Positions 10,201-17,898 are shown, counted from the first letter of the stretch. The stretch is DNA of 64,000 bases from Kutzneria buriramensis (GCF_003387475.1 NZ_QUNO01000025.1:1-64000), one strand, 5' to 3'. The notes: generated by a model not told the origin, from the letters alone. Numbers and translations are program-made.

Positions 10201-10443
10201 CGGGCGCTGCTCGCGCAGGCGCACGTCCATCTGCGACGGGCCGAGCACGACGAGGCCGTCGACCTCGGCGAGCGGGCGGTGTCGCTGCTGCGCAAGACGG
10301 GCCTGCGGCTCTGGGAGGCGCACGCGTTGCGGCTTTTGTCCGACGCGTACCGCGCTTCCGGGGACCCGGTCACCGCCGGCGTGCACGACGCGGAGGCCGT
10401 GACACTGCTGTCCGGCATGGGACTCCTGCCGTCACCGAACTAG
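7258..10443 (+). CDS. AfsR/SARP-family transcriptional regulator (wHTH-BTAD-NB-ARC-TPR)
   Basis: 1061 residues. The N-terminal OmpR-like DNA-binding domain (~1-92: FRVLGPLEVLVDG, ELIDVLWGERPP, LRTYVMRLRQQLG) is followed by the bacterial transcriptional activation domain (~98-245). A STAND-type NTPase comes next, with P-loop GPPGTGKTA near residue 298 and Walker B RMLIVLDNAA near 376, then helical repeats resembling TPRs from ~640 to the end. Large SARPs activate secondary-metabolite or developmental genes in response to NTP-linked signals. No biosynthetic cluster adjoins, so the target is unknown. It is a tandem paralogue of the next gene and interrupts the mycobacterial-type rpf-moaD order. 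Confidence 0.93.
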   Translation: MPAEIDFRVLGPLEVLVDGAPRPLPAAKQRLLLGALLLRANHAVSAAELIDVLWGERPPAGARNTLRTYVMRLRQQLGPACMLRTAQDGYAVQVPAAALDAVRFRELLTAARAAEDPPVVWSLLTEALALWRGPVLAGLPLDPLRHNEINRLDAERLDARERRIDAGLTLGRHEELLAELRELADANPAREQVWAQLMVALYRAGRRADALHVYREVHEYLTGELGMDPGAELLRVHQAVLSDHPSLRSPLGAKASVPAQLPPEVINFVGRDAAAAEIAERLAPVRKPAATPVVVLTGPPGTGKTALAVHVAHRLRTRFPDGQLFVDLRGHARGPALGPDQVLARFLRALGVAVDEVPTEIDEQSATLRSLLAGKRMLIVLDNAARPGQVRALLPADPGCAVLITSRDALLGLVEQPGASRVHVGGLTPDESNTLLQRLLGPETVRVEPAAAAELAELCTHLPLALRIAAANMIGDGQPRLADQLGRLREGNRLAALAADGDETVTVRAAFDLSYEALAEPAKRAFRLVGLAPCQDLTPEAMGALADCPPERARRLLDQLSTANLVQQLVPGRYQAYDLLRVYAHERALAEPEDQALGRLHTYYLQAVAEAAALLGPEVPSLVPLPPRLGPDRFGDRDEALEWMTTELPNLVPLIQQAGGEIVWQLVDSLRGFFYAQRLATEWQLVTRAGLAAAIEAGAEVAEAAMRYNRGALDWSRGRATEAADSYARALEVFRRVGLRIGEYSALTNLAIALSEMGDMDGAATRFADALEIAVADRSPVRQAPVLFNLGLVQVSLGETEEGLGYLARARAICAELGIEHGEVTCLNNLLHFSRHMGRFEAVEEYFGHGVALSRRLGNQESESGLFNAMALVRLDFGRQEEADRMAVTALELAASPSMFRSRIDALNTLGDVAFVGGRGAEAIEHYHESLRLSRQQDLRFGEVEALIGLAYAVTDAGQALEHAVEAVELTGRHELRLCQGRALLAQAHVHLRRAEHDEAVDLGERAVSLLRKTGLRLWEAHALRLLSDAYRASGDPVTAGVHDAEAVTLLSGMGLLPSPN

Positions 10444-10542
10444 ACTGGACGATCACGTGCCGGAAGTTCGTTTTTCGCTAGTGGCCGCCGAAGGACGCTC
10501 CTAGGCTGGAAGCCACGCCCGCACGGTCGAGAGGAGGCTGGC

Positions 10543-13500
10543 GTGCCCGCTGACGTGCGCTTTCGCATCCTCGGCCCGCTCGAGGTCTCCCTGGCCGGGC
10601 GGTCGGTGCCGATCCGGGCCGCCAAGCACCGCGCCCTGCTGGCGAGCCTGCTGCTGCGGGCCAACCGGGTGGTTCCGGTGGACGCGCTCGTGGAGCGGCT
10701 GTGGGCCGGGAACCCGCCCGCGCGGGCCCGGGGCACGCTCCAGACGTACGTGCTGCGGCTGCGGCAGACCCTCGGCGACCCGGCGCTGGTGCGGACCGCG
10801 CCGGAGGGCTACTACATCGAGGTGCCGCCGGGATCGGTGGACCTGGAGCGGTTCCGCGAGCTGTCCGACGAAGGCACCCGCGCCGGCGACGCCGGCGACC
10901 TCACCGCGGCCGCCGCCGCGCTGGACGAGGCGCTCCAGCTGTGGCGCGGCGCCCCGCTGGCCGACGTGCCGTCGGATTCGTTGCAGCGCAACGTGGTTCC
11001 CCAGCTGGTGGAGCAGCACCTCCAGGTGCTCGAACGGCGTATCGACATCGACCTGCAACGCGGCCGGCACCAGACGCTGATCGCCGAACTCCAGGCCCTT
11101 ACGGCGAAACACCCGGCGCGCGAGCCGTTCTGGGGGCAGCTGATGCTGGCCCTGCACCGCAGTGGCCGGCAGGCCGACGCGCTCGCGGCGTACCAGGGCG
11201 TGGCCGGCTACCTGGCCGACGAGCTCGGCATCGACCCCGGCGAGCCGCTGCGCCGCCTGCACCAGGCGATGCTGCGCAACGACCCCGAGCTGCTCGCGCC
11301 CATCGCGTCCGACCCGACCCGGCTGGTGGTCGTGCCGTCCCAGCTGCCGGCCGACATCGCCGACTTCGTCGGCCGCGAGGAGCTGATCGAGGAGCTGGTG
11401 GCCCGGTTCGAAGCGGGCACACCGGACGGACCGGTCACCGTGATGGGGCCGCCGGGCGTCGGCAAGACCGCGTTCATCGTGCATCTCGCGCACCGGCTGC
11501 GGCCCCGCTTCCCCGACGGCCAGCTCTACGCCAACCTCCGCGGCTACGCCCTGGGCCCGGCGCTGAGCACCGCCCAGGTGCTGTCGCGGTTCCTGCGCGC
11601 GATGGGTGTCCCGCCGGAGCAGATCCCCCTCGATGTGGATCATCAGGCGGCCGCGTTCCGGTCCCTGGTCGACGGCAAGCGGATCCTGATCGTGCTGGAC
11701 AACGCCGCCGCGGCCGACCAGATCCGGCCGCTGCTGCCGCCGGCCGAGGGCTGCGCGGTGCTCGTGACCAGCCGCAACGACCTCCGGAGCCGGCTGCCCG
11801 ACCTCGACACCAGTCCCGTGCTGCTGGAGCCGCTGACGCCGGCCGAGTCCCGACAGCTGCTCAGCGCCGTGTTGGGGCCGGATCTCAAGGACCTGCCCGA
11901 GTCGACGGAGTTGGCGCGGCTGTGCGCGTACCTGCCGCTGGCGCTGCGGATCGCCGCCGCGAACCTGGCGAAGTCGCCGCCGTCCGGGCTCGCCGACTAC
12001 GTGGCCGAGCTGCGCAACGGCAACCGGCTCTCGGCGCTGAGCATCGCCGGCGACGAGGGCGCCGCCGTCCGCGCCGCCTTCGACCTCTCCTATACGACGT
12101 TGCAGCCGCGGGCCCGGGAACTGTTCTGCCTGCTGGGATTGGTGCCGGGGCCGGACTTCACGCCGCCGGCCGCCGCGGCGCTGCTGGCGACGGACGTCGA
12201 GGCCGCCGCCGAACTGCTCGACCAGCTCGCCGCCGTGCACCTCGTGCAGCAGGTGGTGCCGGGTCGGTACCAGTTCCACGACCTGATCCGGCTCTACGCG
12301 GCGCAGCGGGAGCACGAGGAGAACACCCGCACCGAGCGGGCCATCGTCGTCAAGCGGCTGCTCGACCACTACCTGGCCGGCGCGATCGGGGCCGCGCACA
12401 TGGCGTACCGGGATCTCGTGCGGCTGGTCGTCGGGCGGCAGCGGGGCCGCGAGTTCGTCACCGAGACCGACGCGCTGGCCTGGCTGGACGCCGAGCGCCT
12501 CAACCTGATCGCCGCCTTCGGCTACGCCGCCCGGCACCACCTGTCCGACCACGCCGTCGCCCTCGCCGATGCGCTGCGCGGGTATTTCCTTGCCCACCAG
12601 TACAACGTGGACTGGTTCGCCACTGCCTCCACCGCCGTCAGCGTCGCGCGGCGGGCCGGCGACCGGCGCGGCGAGGCGGCCATGCTGTTCAACCTCGGCA
12701 CCGCGCAGTGGAACATGGACCGCCAGGAGGAAGCGGTCGAGAGCTTCCTCGCCGCCGCCGACATCTTCCGCGAGCTCGGGGCCGACGACGGGGCTGCCGC
12801 CTCGCTGAACAACGCCGGCAACTCGCACCTCGAGCTGGGCCAGTTCGACGAGGCCGCGGCCTACTTCGACGAGGCGCTGGGGCTGGCCAAGCGGTCCGGG
12901 CTGCGCGACGTAGAGGTGATCGGGCAGGCCAACATGGGCTTCGTGCTGCTGGAGCTCGGCCGGCTCGGGGAGGCCATCGAGCACTGCCGGCGGTCCATCG
13001 AGCTGTGTCGGGAAGCCGGGCTGCGGCACTGCGAGGCGCACAGCGTCGCCAGCCTCGGGGCCGCGCTCCTGGAACGCGGCAACCCGGCCGAGGCCATCGA
13101 GCAGCTCACCACCGCGCTGGCGATGTTCCGTGCGCTGGGTGAGGTCAACGCCGGGCTGGAGGTGCTGCACCGGCTCGCCAACGCGTACCAGCTGACCGCC
13201 CGCGTCGAGCCCGCCCTGGAGCTGGCCCGCGAGGCGCTGGACAGCGCCCGCCGCACCGGCAACCGCCGGGCGCTGGCGATGAGCCTGTGCACGCTGGGGC
13301 TGACCCTGCACATGACGGGCCGGTTCGCCGAGGCCATGCGGTGCTTCGACGAGACCCTGACCATGATCGACGACATCCAGCACCTGCGGACCCGGCTGTG
13401 GGTGCTGATCGGCTCCTCGATGGCGATGATCCCCGTCGGGCGCATCGACGAGGCGCTGGCCACCGGCCGCCGCGCCCTGGAGCTCGCCGCCCCGCTGCCG

Positions 13501-13815
13501 CTGTACCGGGCCCGCGCGCTGCTGTTGCTGGCGCACCTGCTGATCGTTCGCGGCGGGACCCAGGACATGGCCGACGCGTACACGTTCGCCATGCAGTGCC
13601 GGGAGATCTACCGGGACGCCGGCAACCCGACCGGCAACGCCTGGTCCCTGCATGCGATGGCGAAGGTGCGGAAGTTCCGCGGCGAGTCGGAGGTCGCGGA
13701 CGCCCTGAACCGCGAGGCGCTGCGGGTCATCGAAGGCAACGCCATGGCCTGGGCGGAACGGATCCGCGCCGCGGTGTCTTCGCCGGGCGTTCCGCCCGGG
13801 GCGAGCCCGTCCTAA
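10543..13815 (+). CDS. AfsR/SARP-family transcriptional regulator, tandem paralogue
   Basis: 1090 residues; GTG start preceded by GAGGAGG. Same architecture as the gene 99 bp upstream: wHTH (FRILGPLEVSLAG), BTAD (~98-245), P-loop GPPGVGKTA near residue 302 with Walker B RILIVLDNAA near 380, and a long TPR tail (LNNAGNSHLELGQFDEAAAYF and similar). The block-by-block similarity points to tandem duplication followed by divergence. The last ~11 codons (PGVPPGASPS) are encoded by a partial copy of the family 1 hairpin element, so the natural C-terminus may have been altered. Targets unknown. Confidence 0.93.
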   Translation: MPADVRFRILGPLEVSLAGRSVPIRAAKHRALLASLLLRANRVVPVDALVERLWAGNPPARARGTLQTYVLRLRQTLGDPALVRTAPEGYYIEVPPGSVDLERFRELSDEGTRAGDAGDLTAAAAALDEALQLWRGAPLADVPSDSLQRNVVPQLVEQHLQVLERRIDIDLQRGRHQTLIAELQALTAKHPAREPFWGQLMLALHRSGRQADALAAYQGVAGYLADELGIDPGEPLRRLHQAMLRNDPELLAPIASDPTRLVVVPSQLPADIADFVGREELIEELVARFEAGTPDGPVTVMGPPGVGKTAFIVHLAHRLRPRFPDGQLYANLRGYALGPALSTAQVLSRFLRAMGVPPEQIPLDVDHQAAAFRSLVDGKRILIVLDNAAAADQIRPLLPPAEGCAVLVTSRNDLRSRLPDLDTSPVLLEPLTPAESRQLLSAVLGPDLKDLPESTELARLCAYLPLALRIAAANLAKSPPSGLADYVAELRNGNRLSALSIAGDEGAAVRAAFDLSYTTLQPRARELFCLLGLVPGPDFTPPAAAALLATDVEAAAELLDQLAAVHLVQQVVPGRYQFHDLIRLYAAQREHEENTRTERAIVVKRLLDHYLAGAIGAAHMAYRDLVRLVVGRQRGREFVTETDALAWLDAERLNLIAAFGYAARHHLSDHAVALADALRGYFLAHQYNVDWFATASTAVSVARRAGDRRGEAAMLFNLGTAQWNMDRQEEAVESFLAAADIFRELGADDGAAASLNNAGNSHLELGQFDEAAAYFDEALGLAKRSGLRDVEVIGQANMGFVLLELGRLGEAIEHCRRSIELCREAGLRHCEAHSVASLGAALLERGNPAEAIEQLTTALAMFRALGEVNAGLEVLHRLANAYQLTARVEPALELAREALDSARRTGNRRALAMSLCTLGLTLHMTGRFAEAMRCFDETLTMIDDIQHLRTRLWVLIGSSMAMIPVGRIDEALATGRRALELAAPLPLYRARALLLLAHLLIVRGGTQDMADAYTFAMQCREIYRDAGNPTGNAWSLHAMAKVRKFRGESEVADALNREALRVIEGNAMAWAERIRAAVSSPGVPPGASPS

Positions 13816-13824
13816 GCCGGTCTC
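13784..13824 (+). repeat. Family 1 hairpin element, partial copy at the SARP 3' end
   Basis: CGGGCGTTCCGCCCGGGGCGAG at 13784-13805, then 11 bp, then CCGGTCTC at 13817-13824. Copy A has the same two blocks (197-218 and 230-237) with the identical 11-bp gap. The mini-hairpin stem differs (CGGGCG versus CGCGCG) but remains complementary. The block overlaps the last codons and stop of the upstream SARP gene. An additional stem CTTCGCCGG/CCGGCGAAG flanks it (13779-13787 with about 13835-13843). Confidence 0.65.
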
Positions 13825-13828
13825 GCGC

Positions 13829-14080
13829 TTAACCGCCGGCGAAGGGCGGGAGCACGTCGAGCTCTGTCCCGCCGGCCAACGGGATCGTGGTGTCCCGCAC
13901 GGCAACGCCGTCCAGCAGCAGGCTGGACGCCGTGAGCACGCGGGCGAATCCCTCCCCGTGCCGGTCCCGGACCAGCCGCAGCGCATCGTCCACGGTGGAC
14001 TCCGGCGGCAGCGTCAGCTGCTCGTCGCCGACCCCGGCGGCCGCCTTGGCGCCGGCGAAGTAGCGGATCGTCACCACCAC
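13829..14080 (-). CDS. moaD: Molybdopterin synthase small subunit MoaD
   Basis: 83 residues, GTG start 4 bp after the moaA stop, so translationally coupled. A ubiquitin-like sulfur carrier: VTIRYFAGAKAAAGV at the N-terminus, TELDVLPPFAGG at the C-terminus. The terminal Gly-Gly is the site of adenylation and thiocarboxylation. It works with the MoaE domain of the fusion at 4819 to convert cyclic pyranopterin monophosphate to molybdopterin. Length and ending are typical. Confidence 0.93.
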   Translation of the reverse strand: MVVTIRYFAGAKAAAGVGDEQLTLPPESTVDDALRLVRDRHGEGFARVLTASSLLLDGVAVRDTTIPLAGGTELDVLPPFAGG

Positions 14081-14084
14081 GCGG

Positions 14085-15143
14085 TCAGCCCCCGATCGCG
14101 CTCATCGGACGGTCCGGCTGTGCGAACCCGTCGTCGTTGATGCCATGGCCCTTGGCCTTGCCCCACATCGCGGCCCGCCACAGCTGGGCCAGTTCCTCGT
14201 CGGAGGCCCCGGCGCGCAGCGGCCCGCGCAGGTCGGTCTCGGTGGTGGCGAACAGGCACGTGCGCAGCGCGCCGTCGGCGGTCAGCCGGGTCCGGTCGCA
14301 GGCGGCGCAGAACGGCCGGGTCACCGAGGCGATGACGCCGACGGTGGCGGGGCCGCCGTCGACCAGCCAGCGCTCGGCCGGCGCGGCGCCGCGGGCCACC
14401 GGCTCCGGCGTCAGGGTGAAGCGGGCGCTCAGGCGGTCCAGGATCTCCTCGGCGGTGATCATCTTCGCCCGGTCCCACTCGTGCTGGGCGTCCAGCGGCA
14501 TCTGCTCGATGAACCGCAGCTGGTAGCCGTGGTCCAGGCAGAACTGGAGCAGGTCCGGCGCCTCGTCCTCGTTCACGCCGCGCATCAGCACGGTGTTGAC
14601 CTTCACGGGCGTGAGGCCGGCCTCGTGCGCGGCGGCCAGGCCCGCGAAGACGTCGTCGAGGCGGTCCCGGCGGGTGATCGCCGCGAACCGGTCCGGCCGA
14701 AGTGTGTCGAGGGACACATTGATGCGGTCCAGGCCGGCCAGCGCCAGTCCCCGCGCCTTGCGGGCCAGTGACACGGCGTTGGTCGTCAACGACATGCGGG
14801 GCCGCGGGCGCAGTTCCGCCGAAGCCGCGAGGATTTGCGCCAAATCCTTACGCAGCAGCGGTTCCCCGCCGGTGAACCGGAGTTCGCGCACGCCCAGTCG
14901 GTCCACCGCGACCCGGATCAGCCGGATCAGTTCGGCGCCGGTCAGCAGGTCCTGCCCCGGCAGCCACTCCAGCCCCTCGGCCGGCATGCAGTACGTGCAC
15001 CGCAGATTGCATCGGTCGGTGAGCGAAACGCGCAGGTCGGTGGCCACGCGGCCGTAGGTGTCGATCAGGCCCGGCAGATCGGGGCGCGTCGAGACGTCAG
15101 GGGTGCTCCGCACGCCTGGGATGCCTAGCTCGACGGGTGCCAT
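14085..15143 (-). CDS. moaA: GTP 3',8-cyclase MoaA (radical SAM)
   Basis: About 352 residues; the ATG at 15143 is preferred over a GTG one codon earlier. It makes 3',8-cyclo-7,8-dihydro-GTP in the first step of molybdenum cofactor synthesis. The N-terminal radical SAM cluster motif is RCNLRCTYC (CxxxCxxC). The C-terminal cluster that binds GTP is in FCAACDRTRLTADGALRTC. The protein ends SAIGG, the double glycine needed for activity in this family. First gene of a moaA-moaD operon, divergent from a MarR gene. Confidence 0.95.
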   Translation of the reverse strand: MAPVELGIPGVRSTPDVSTRPDLPGLIDTYGRVATDLRVSLTDRCNLRCTYCMPAEGLEWLPGQDLLTGAELIRLIRVAVDRLGVRELRFTGGEPLLRKDLAQILAASAELRPRPRMSLTTNAVSLARKARGLALAGLDRINVSLDTLRPDRFAAITRRDRLDDVFAGLAAAHEAGLTPVKVNTVLMRGVNEDEAPDLLQFCLDHGYQLRFIEQMPLDAQHEWDRAKMITAEEILDRLSARFTLTPEPVARGAAPAERWLVDGGPATVGVIASVTRPFCAACDRTRLTADGALRTCLFATTETDLRGPLRAGASDEELAQLWRAAMWGKAKGHGINDDGFAQPDRPMSAIGG

Positions 15144-15213
15144 CACGATCAGCGTAGTCGGTGGACGCCCTAATCTTGACCGCCGCGGAACTGGCGTTCG
15201 GCGGTTATGATGT

Positions 15214-15242
15214 CTTGTGGACCAAGTGTCTTAGCAAGTAAG
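15214..15242. promoter_or_regulatory. Tandem dyads at the MarR gene promoter
   Basis: CTTG-N5-CAAG (15214-15226) is followed 3 bp later by CTTA-N5-TAAG (15230-15242), giving two similar inverted repeats spaced 16 bp apart. A TATGAT hexamer at 15206-15211 could be the -10 box, placing the dyads over the transcription start of the MarR gene. Candidate autoregulatory operator; the binding protein is inferred from position. Confidence 0.5.
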
Positions 15243-15260
15243 CAGGTTGAGGTGGTGGCG

Positions 15261-15761
15261 ATGTCGGAGGCGGCGGAGACCAGGGCGGTCTACCCGGTCG
15301 GCGACGAGGAACTGGAGCGGTTCTCCTGGCTGGGCCGGGACTCGAGCCTCGTGACGGTGATGTTCCATGCCCGCGTCGCCGAGCAGCTGGGGCTGTCCGC
15401 CACCGACCACAAGTGCCTGGACCTGGCCGCCCGCGGCGGCCAGCCGATGACCGCCGGCCGGATCGCCGAGCTGTCGGGGCTGTCCACCGGCGCGGTCACC
15501 GGCGTGATCGACCGGCTGGAGCGGGCCGGCTACGTGCGGCGCGTCCGCGACCCGCACGACCGGCGCAAGGTGCTGGTCGAGGTCACCCTCAACGACCAGG
15601 ACCCGGAGCGGTTCGGCGTGCTGTTCAAGGGGCTGACCGAGATGATGGCCCGGGTGCTCTCGCACTACACGCCCGAGCAGCGGGAGCTGCTGTACGAGTA
15701 CGGCAGCGAGGTGGTCGCCGAGATGCGCACGGAGATCGCCAAGATCGCCGCCAAGGACTGA
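15261..15761 (+). CDS. MarR-family transcriptional regulator
   Basis: 166 residues from the ATG of MSEAAETRAVYPVGDEELERF; an 18-codon upstream extension in frame looks non-coding because it contains the operator-like dyads. Winged helix: TDHKCLDLAARGGQPMTAGRIAELSGLSTGAVTGVIDRLE is the recognition-helix region, and RVRDPHDRRKVLVEVT is the wing. MarR proteins are ligand-responsive repressors, dimeric in the cytoplasm. Located between moaA (divergent) and the modABC operon, but a molybdenum link is only positional. Confidence 0.88.
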   Translation: MSEAAETRAVYPVGDEELERFSWLGRDSSLVTVMFHARVAEQLGLSATDHKCLDLAARGGQPMTAGRIAELSGLSTGAVTGVIDRLERAGYVRRVRDPHDRRKVLVEVTLNDQDPERFGVLFKGLTEMMARVLSHYTPEQRELLYEYGSEVVAEMRTEIAKIAAKD

Positions 15762-15837
15762 ACCGATCGGGTCGAGAATCCGCATCTGCGGGCTCTTTCG
15801 TCTGTTCTCGCCGCACCAGCGGAGTTAGGCTCGGCCG

Positions 15838-16257
15838 GTGACTCGACCCGACCCGCCCACCTACCGCGTCTCCGAGGCGGCCGTGCTGCTCGGCGTGAGC
15901 GACGACACGGTGCGCCGCTGGCTGGACTCCGGCCAGCTCACCGCGGGCGTCGACGCCGCCGGCCGCAAGGTCGTCGACGGCGCGGAGCTCGCCGCGTTCG
16001 CGCGCGCCCAGGCCAGCGCCGTGCCCGACCCGTCCGGGGTGGGCCGCTCGGCCCGCAACCGGTTCGTCGGCCTCGTCACCGAGATCGTCGAGGACAAGGT
16101 GATGGCGCAGGTGGAGATCCAGAGCGGGCCGCACCGCGTGGTGTCGCTGATGAGCACCGAGGCGGTCCGCGAGCTCGGCCTGACCCCCGGCATGCTCGCG
16201 GTGGCCGTGGTCAAGTCCACCCAGGTGATCATCGAAACGCCGGGAGGCATGTCGTGA
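15838..16257 (+). CDS. HTH and Mop/TOBE-domain molybdate-responsive regulator or binding protein
   Basis: 139 residues, GTG start. Residues ~5-60 are a MerR/excisionase-like helix-turn-helix (YRVSEAAVLLGVSDDTVRRWLDSGQL). Residues ~73-137 form a single Mop/TOBE domain (SARNRFVGLVTEIVEDKVMAQVEIQ, ALMSTEAV-like region, VKSTQVIIE) that binds molybdate in ModE and molbindins. Its stop overlaps the modA start (GTGA), so it heads the mod operon and is a likely molybdate sensor for it. Confidence 0.88.
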   Translation: MTRPDPPTYRVSEAAVLLGVSDDTVRRWLDSGQLTAGVDAAGRKVVDGAELAAFARAQASAVPDPSGVGRSARNRFVGLVTEIVEDKVMAQVEIQSGPHRVVSLMSTEAVRELGLTPGMLAVAVVKSTQVIIETPGGMS

Positions 16258-17042
16258 GGAAACTCGTCGTCGCCATCGGGTCGACCGCGCTGCTGCTGAC
16301 CGCGTGCGGTGGTGGGGCGTCGTCGGCGGCGGGCTCGTCGTCGACCGCCAGCTCGGCCCCCAAGGAGTCCGGTACCCTCACCGTGCTCGCCGCGGCGTCG
16401 CTCACCACCTCGTTCAACAAGCTCAAGACCGAGTTCGAGGCGGCGCACCCGGGCGTCACGGTGAAGCTCACCTACGACGGCTCGTCCACGCTGGTGCAGC
16501 AGATCACCAACGGCGCCGCCGCGGACGTGTTCGCCTCGGCCGACACCGCCAACATGACCAAGATCACCAAGGCCGGGCTCAACGCCGGCACGCCGCAGCT
16601 GTTCGCGCGGAACAAGCTGGAGATCGCGGTCCCGCCGAACAACCCCAAGAACATCGCCAGCTTCGCCGACCTGGCCAAGCCCGGCACCATCGTGGTGGTG
16701 TGCGCGGACGCCGTGCCGTGCGGCGCGGCGGCGTTGAAGGTCGAGCAGGCCGCCGGCGTGACGATCACCCCGGCCAGCAAGGAAACCGCCGTCACCGGCG
16801 TGCTGTCCAAGGTGGAGTCCGGTGACGCCGACGCCGGCCTGGTCTACATCACCGACGTCAACTCGGCCGGCGGCAAGGTCAAGGGCATCGGGTTCCCCGA
16901 GGCGGACAAGGCGATCAACGACTACCCGATCACCGTGCTGAAGAACGCGCCGCAGGCCGCGCTGGCCAAGGAGTTCATCGACTTCGTGCGCGGGGACGCG
17001 GGCCGCAAGGAGCTCGGCGCGGTCGGCTTCCAGATTCCGTGA
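16254..17042 (+). CDS. modA: Molybdate ABC transporter substrate-binding lipoprotein ModA
   Basis: 262 residues. N-terminal lipoprotein signal with lipobox LLLTAC (Cys near residue 18), then a Ser/Ala-rich spacer and the ModA fold: LTVLAAASLTTSFNKLKTEFE, TYDGSSTLVQQITNGAAADVFASAD, ARNKLEIAVPPNNP, and a C-terminal LAKEFIDFVRG. It would capture molybdate (or tungstate) at the outer membrane face for ModBC. GTGA overlaps at both ends tie it to the Mop-like gene and to modB. Confidence 0.94.
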   Translation: MRKLVVAIGSTALLLTACGGGASSAAGSSSTASSAPKESGTLTVLAAASLTTSFNKLKTEFEAAHPGVTVKLTYDGSSTLVQQITNGAAADVFASADTANMTKITKAGLNAGTPQLFARNKLEIAVPPNNPKNIASFADLAKPGTIVVVCADAVPCGAAALKVEQAAGVTITPASKETAVTGVLSKVESGDADAGLVYITDVNSAGGKVKGIGFPEADKAINDYPITVLKNAPQAALAKEFIDFVRGDAGRKELGAVGFQIP

Positions 17043-17821
17043 GACGGTCCGTCCCGGTCCTGCTCTGGGTGCCGGCGGCGCTGGCGCTGGCCCTGGTCGT
17101 CCTGCCCGTCATCGGACTGGTGACGCGCAGCGACCTGGGCCGGCTGCCGGAACTGGTGACCAGCCCGGCCGCGCTGGACGCCCTGTGGCTCTCGGTGCGG
17201 ACGGGCGCGGCCGCCACCGTGCTGTCGGCGCTGCTCGGCGGCCCGCTCGCGCTCGTGCTGGCCCGGGGGCGGTTGCCGGGGCTGCGGCTGCTGCGGGCGA
17301 TCGTGCTGCTGCCGTTGGTGCTGCCGCCGGTCGTCGGCGGCCTGGCGCTGCTGTACCTGTTGGGGCGTAACGGGTTCGGCGGTCAGGTGCTGGCCTTGTT
17401 CGACCTGCGGCTGCCGTTCACCACCGCCGCGGTGATCATCGCCCAGACGTTTGTCGCCATGCCGTTCCTGGTGATCGGGCTCGAGGGTGCCCTGCGGACC
17501 GCCGGCGAGCGCTACGAGGCCGTCGCCGCGACGCTGGGGGCCGCGCCCTGGACGGTGTTCCGGCGCGTCACCGTGCCGTTGTTGTTGCCGGCACTGGGTT
17601 CCTCGCTGGTACTGGCGTTCGCCCGGGCGCTCGGCGAGTTCGGCGCCACGATCACGTTCGCCGGCAACTTCGAAGGCACCACACAGACGCTGCCGCTGCT
17701 GGTGTACGAGCAGTCGCAGGCCGACGTGGACGCCGCCGTCGCGGTGTCGCTGCTGCTGGTTGTGCTGGCGATCGTGGTGATCGCCGTGGCCCGGCCCCGT
17801 TCGATCGAGGGCCGCCTGTGA
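17039..17821 (+). CDS. modB: Molybdate ABC transporter permease ModB
   Basis: 260 residues, GTG start overlapping the modA stop. Integral membrane protein with about five to six hydrophobic segments (for example VPAALALALVVLPVIGLV and LLRAIVLLPLVLPPVVGGLALLYLLG). The cytoplasmic EAA loop that contacts ModC is GERYEAVAATLGAAPWTVFRRVTVPLLLP. LAFARALGEFGATI is the typical ModB signature. Its stop overlaps a 26-codon mini-ORF that runs exactly to the modC start. Confidence 0.94.
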   Translation: MRRSVPVLLWVPAALALALVVLPVIGLVTRSDLGRLPELVTSPAALDALWLSVRTGAAATVLSALLGGPLALVLARGRLPGLRLLRAIVLLPLVLPPVVGGLALLYLLGRNGFGGQVLALFDLRLPFTTAAVIIAQTFVAMPFLVIGLEGALRTAGERYEAVAATLGAAPWTVFRRVTVPLLLPALGSSLVLAFARALGEFGATITFAGNFEGTTQTLPLLVYEQSQADVDAAVAVSLLLVVLAIVVIAVARPRSIEGRL

Positions 17822-17898
17822 CCGAGCTTGCGAGGGCACCAATGAACACCGAGACCCGGGTCGCAGACCCGCCGAGCGCGAGCGAGGTGGGACTGTGA
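17818..17898 (+). CDS. 26-codon mini-ORF linking modB and modC
   Basis: A GTG that overlaps the modB stop (GTGA) opens a 26-codon frame whose TGA overlaps the modC GTG start (GTGA). The predicted peptide begins MTELARAPMNTETRVADPP and ends in GL. The bracketing overlaps would allow ribosomes to pass from modB to modC by termination-reinitiation. The DNA also contains CGAGCTTGCGAGG and GCGCGAGCGAGG, reminiscent of intercistronic repeats I have seen in actinomycete genomes, so it may be a translated repeat and not a true gene. Confidence 0.4.
   Translation: MTELARAPMNTETRVADPPSASEVGL

Noticed and set aside
7045-10386. 1113-codon open frame on the minus strand opposite the first SARP gene
   Set aside because: Arg/Gln/Ala/His-rich translation typical of the antisense of a high-GC gene; the plus-strand frame has clear wHTH, P-loop and repeat motifs.
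10501-13986. 1161-codon open frame on the minus strand opposite the second SARP gene
   Set aside because: Same low-complexity antisense pattern; its 5' end also runs across moaD. No domain visible.
17818-17898. Start of modC further upstream
   Set aside because: Frame differs: the mini-ORF is out of frame with modC and ends on its GTG, so it cannot be an N-terminal extension.
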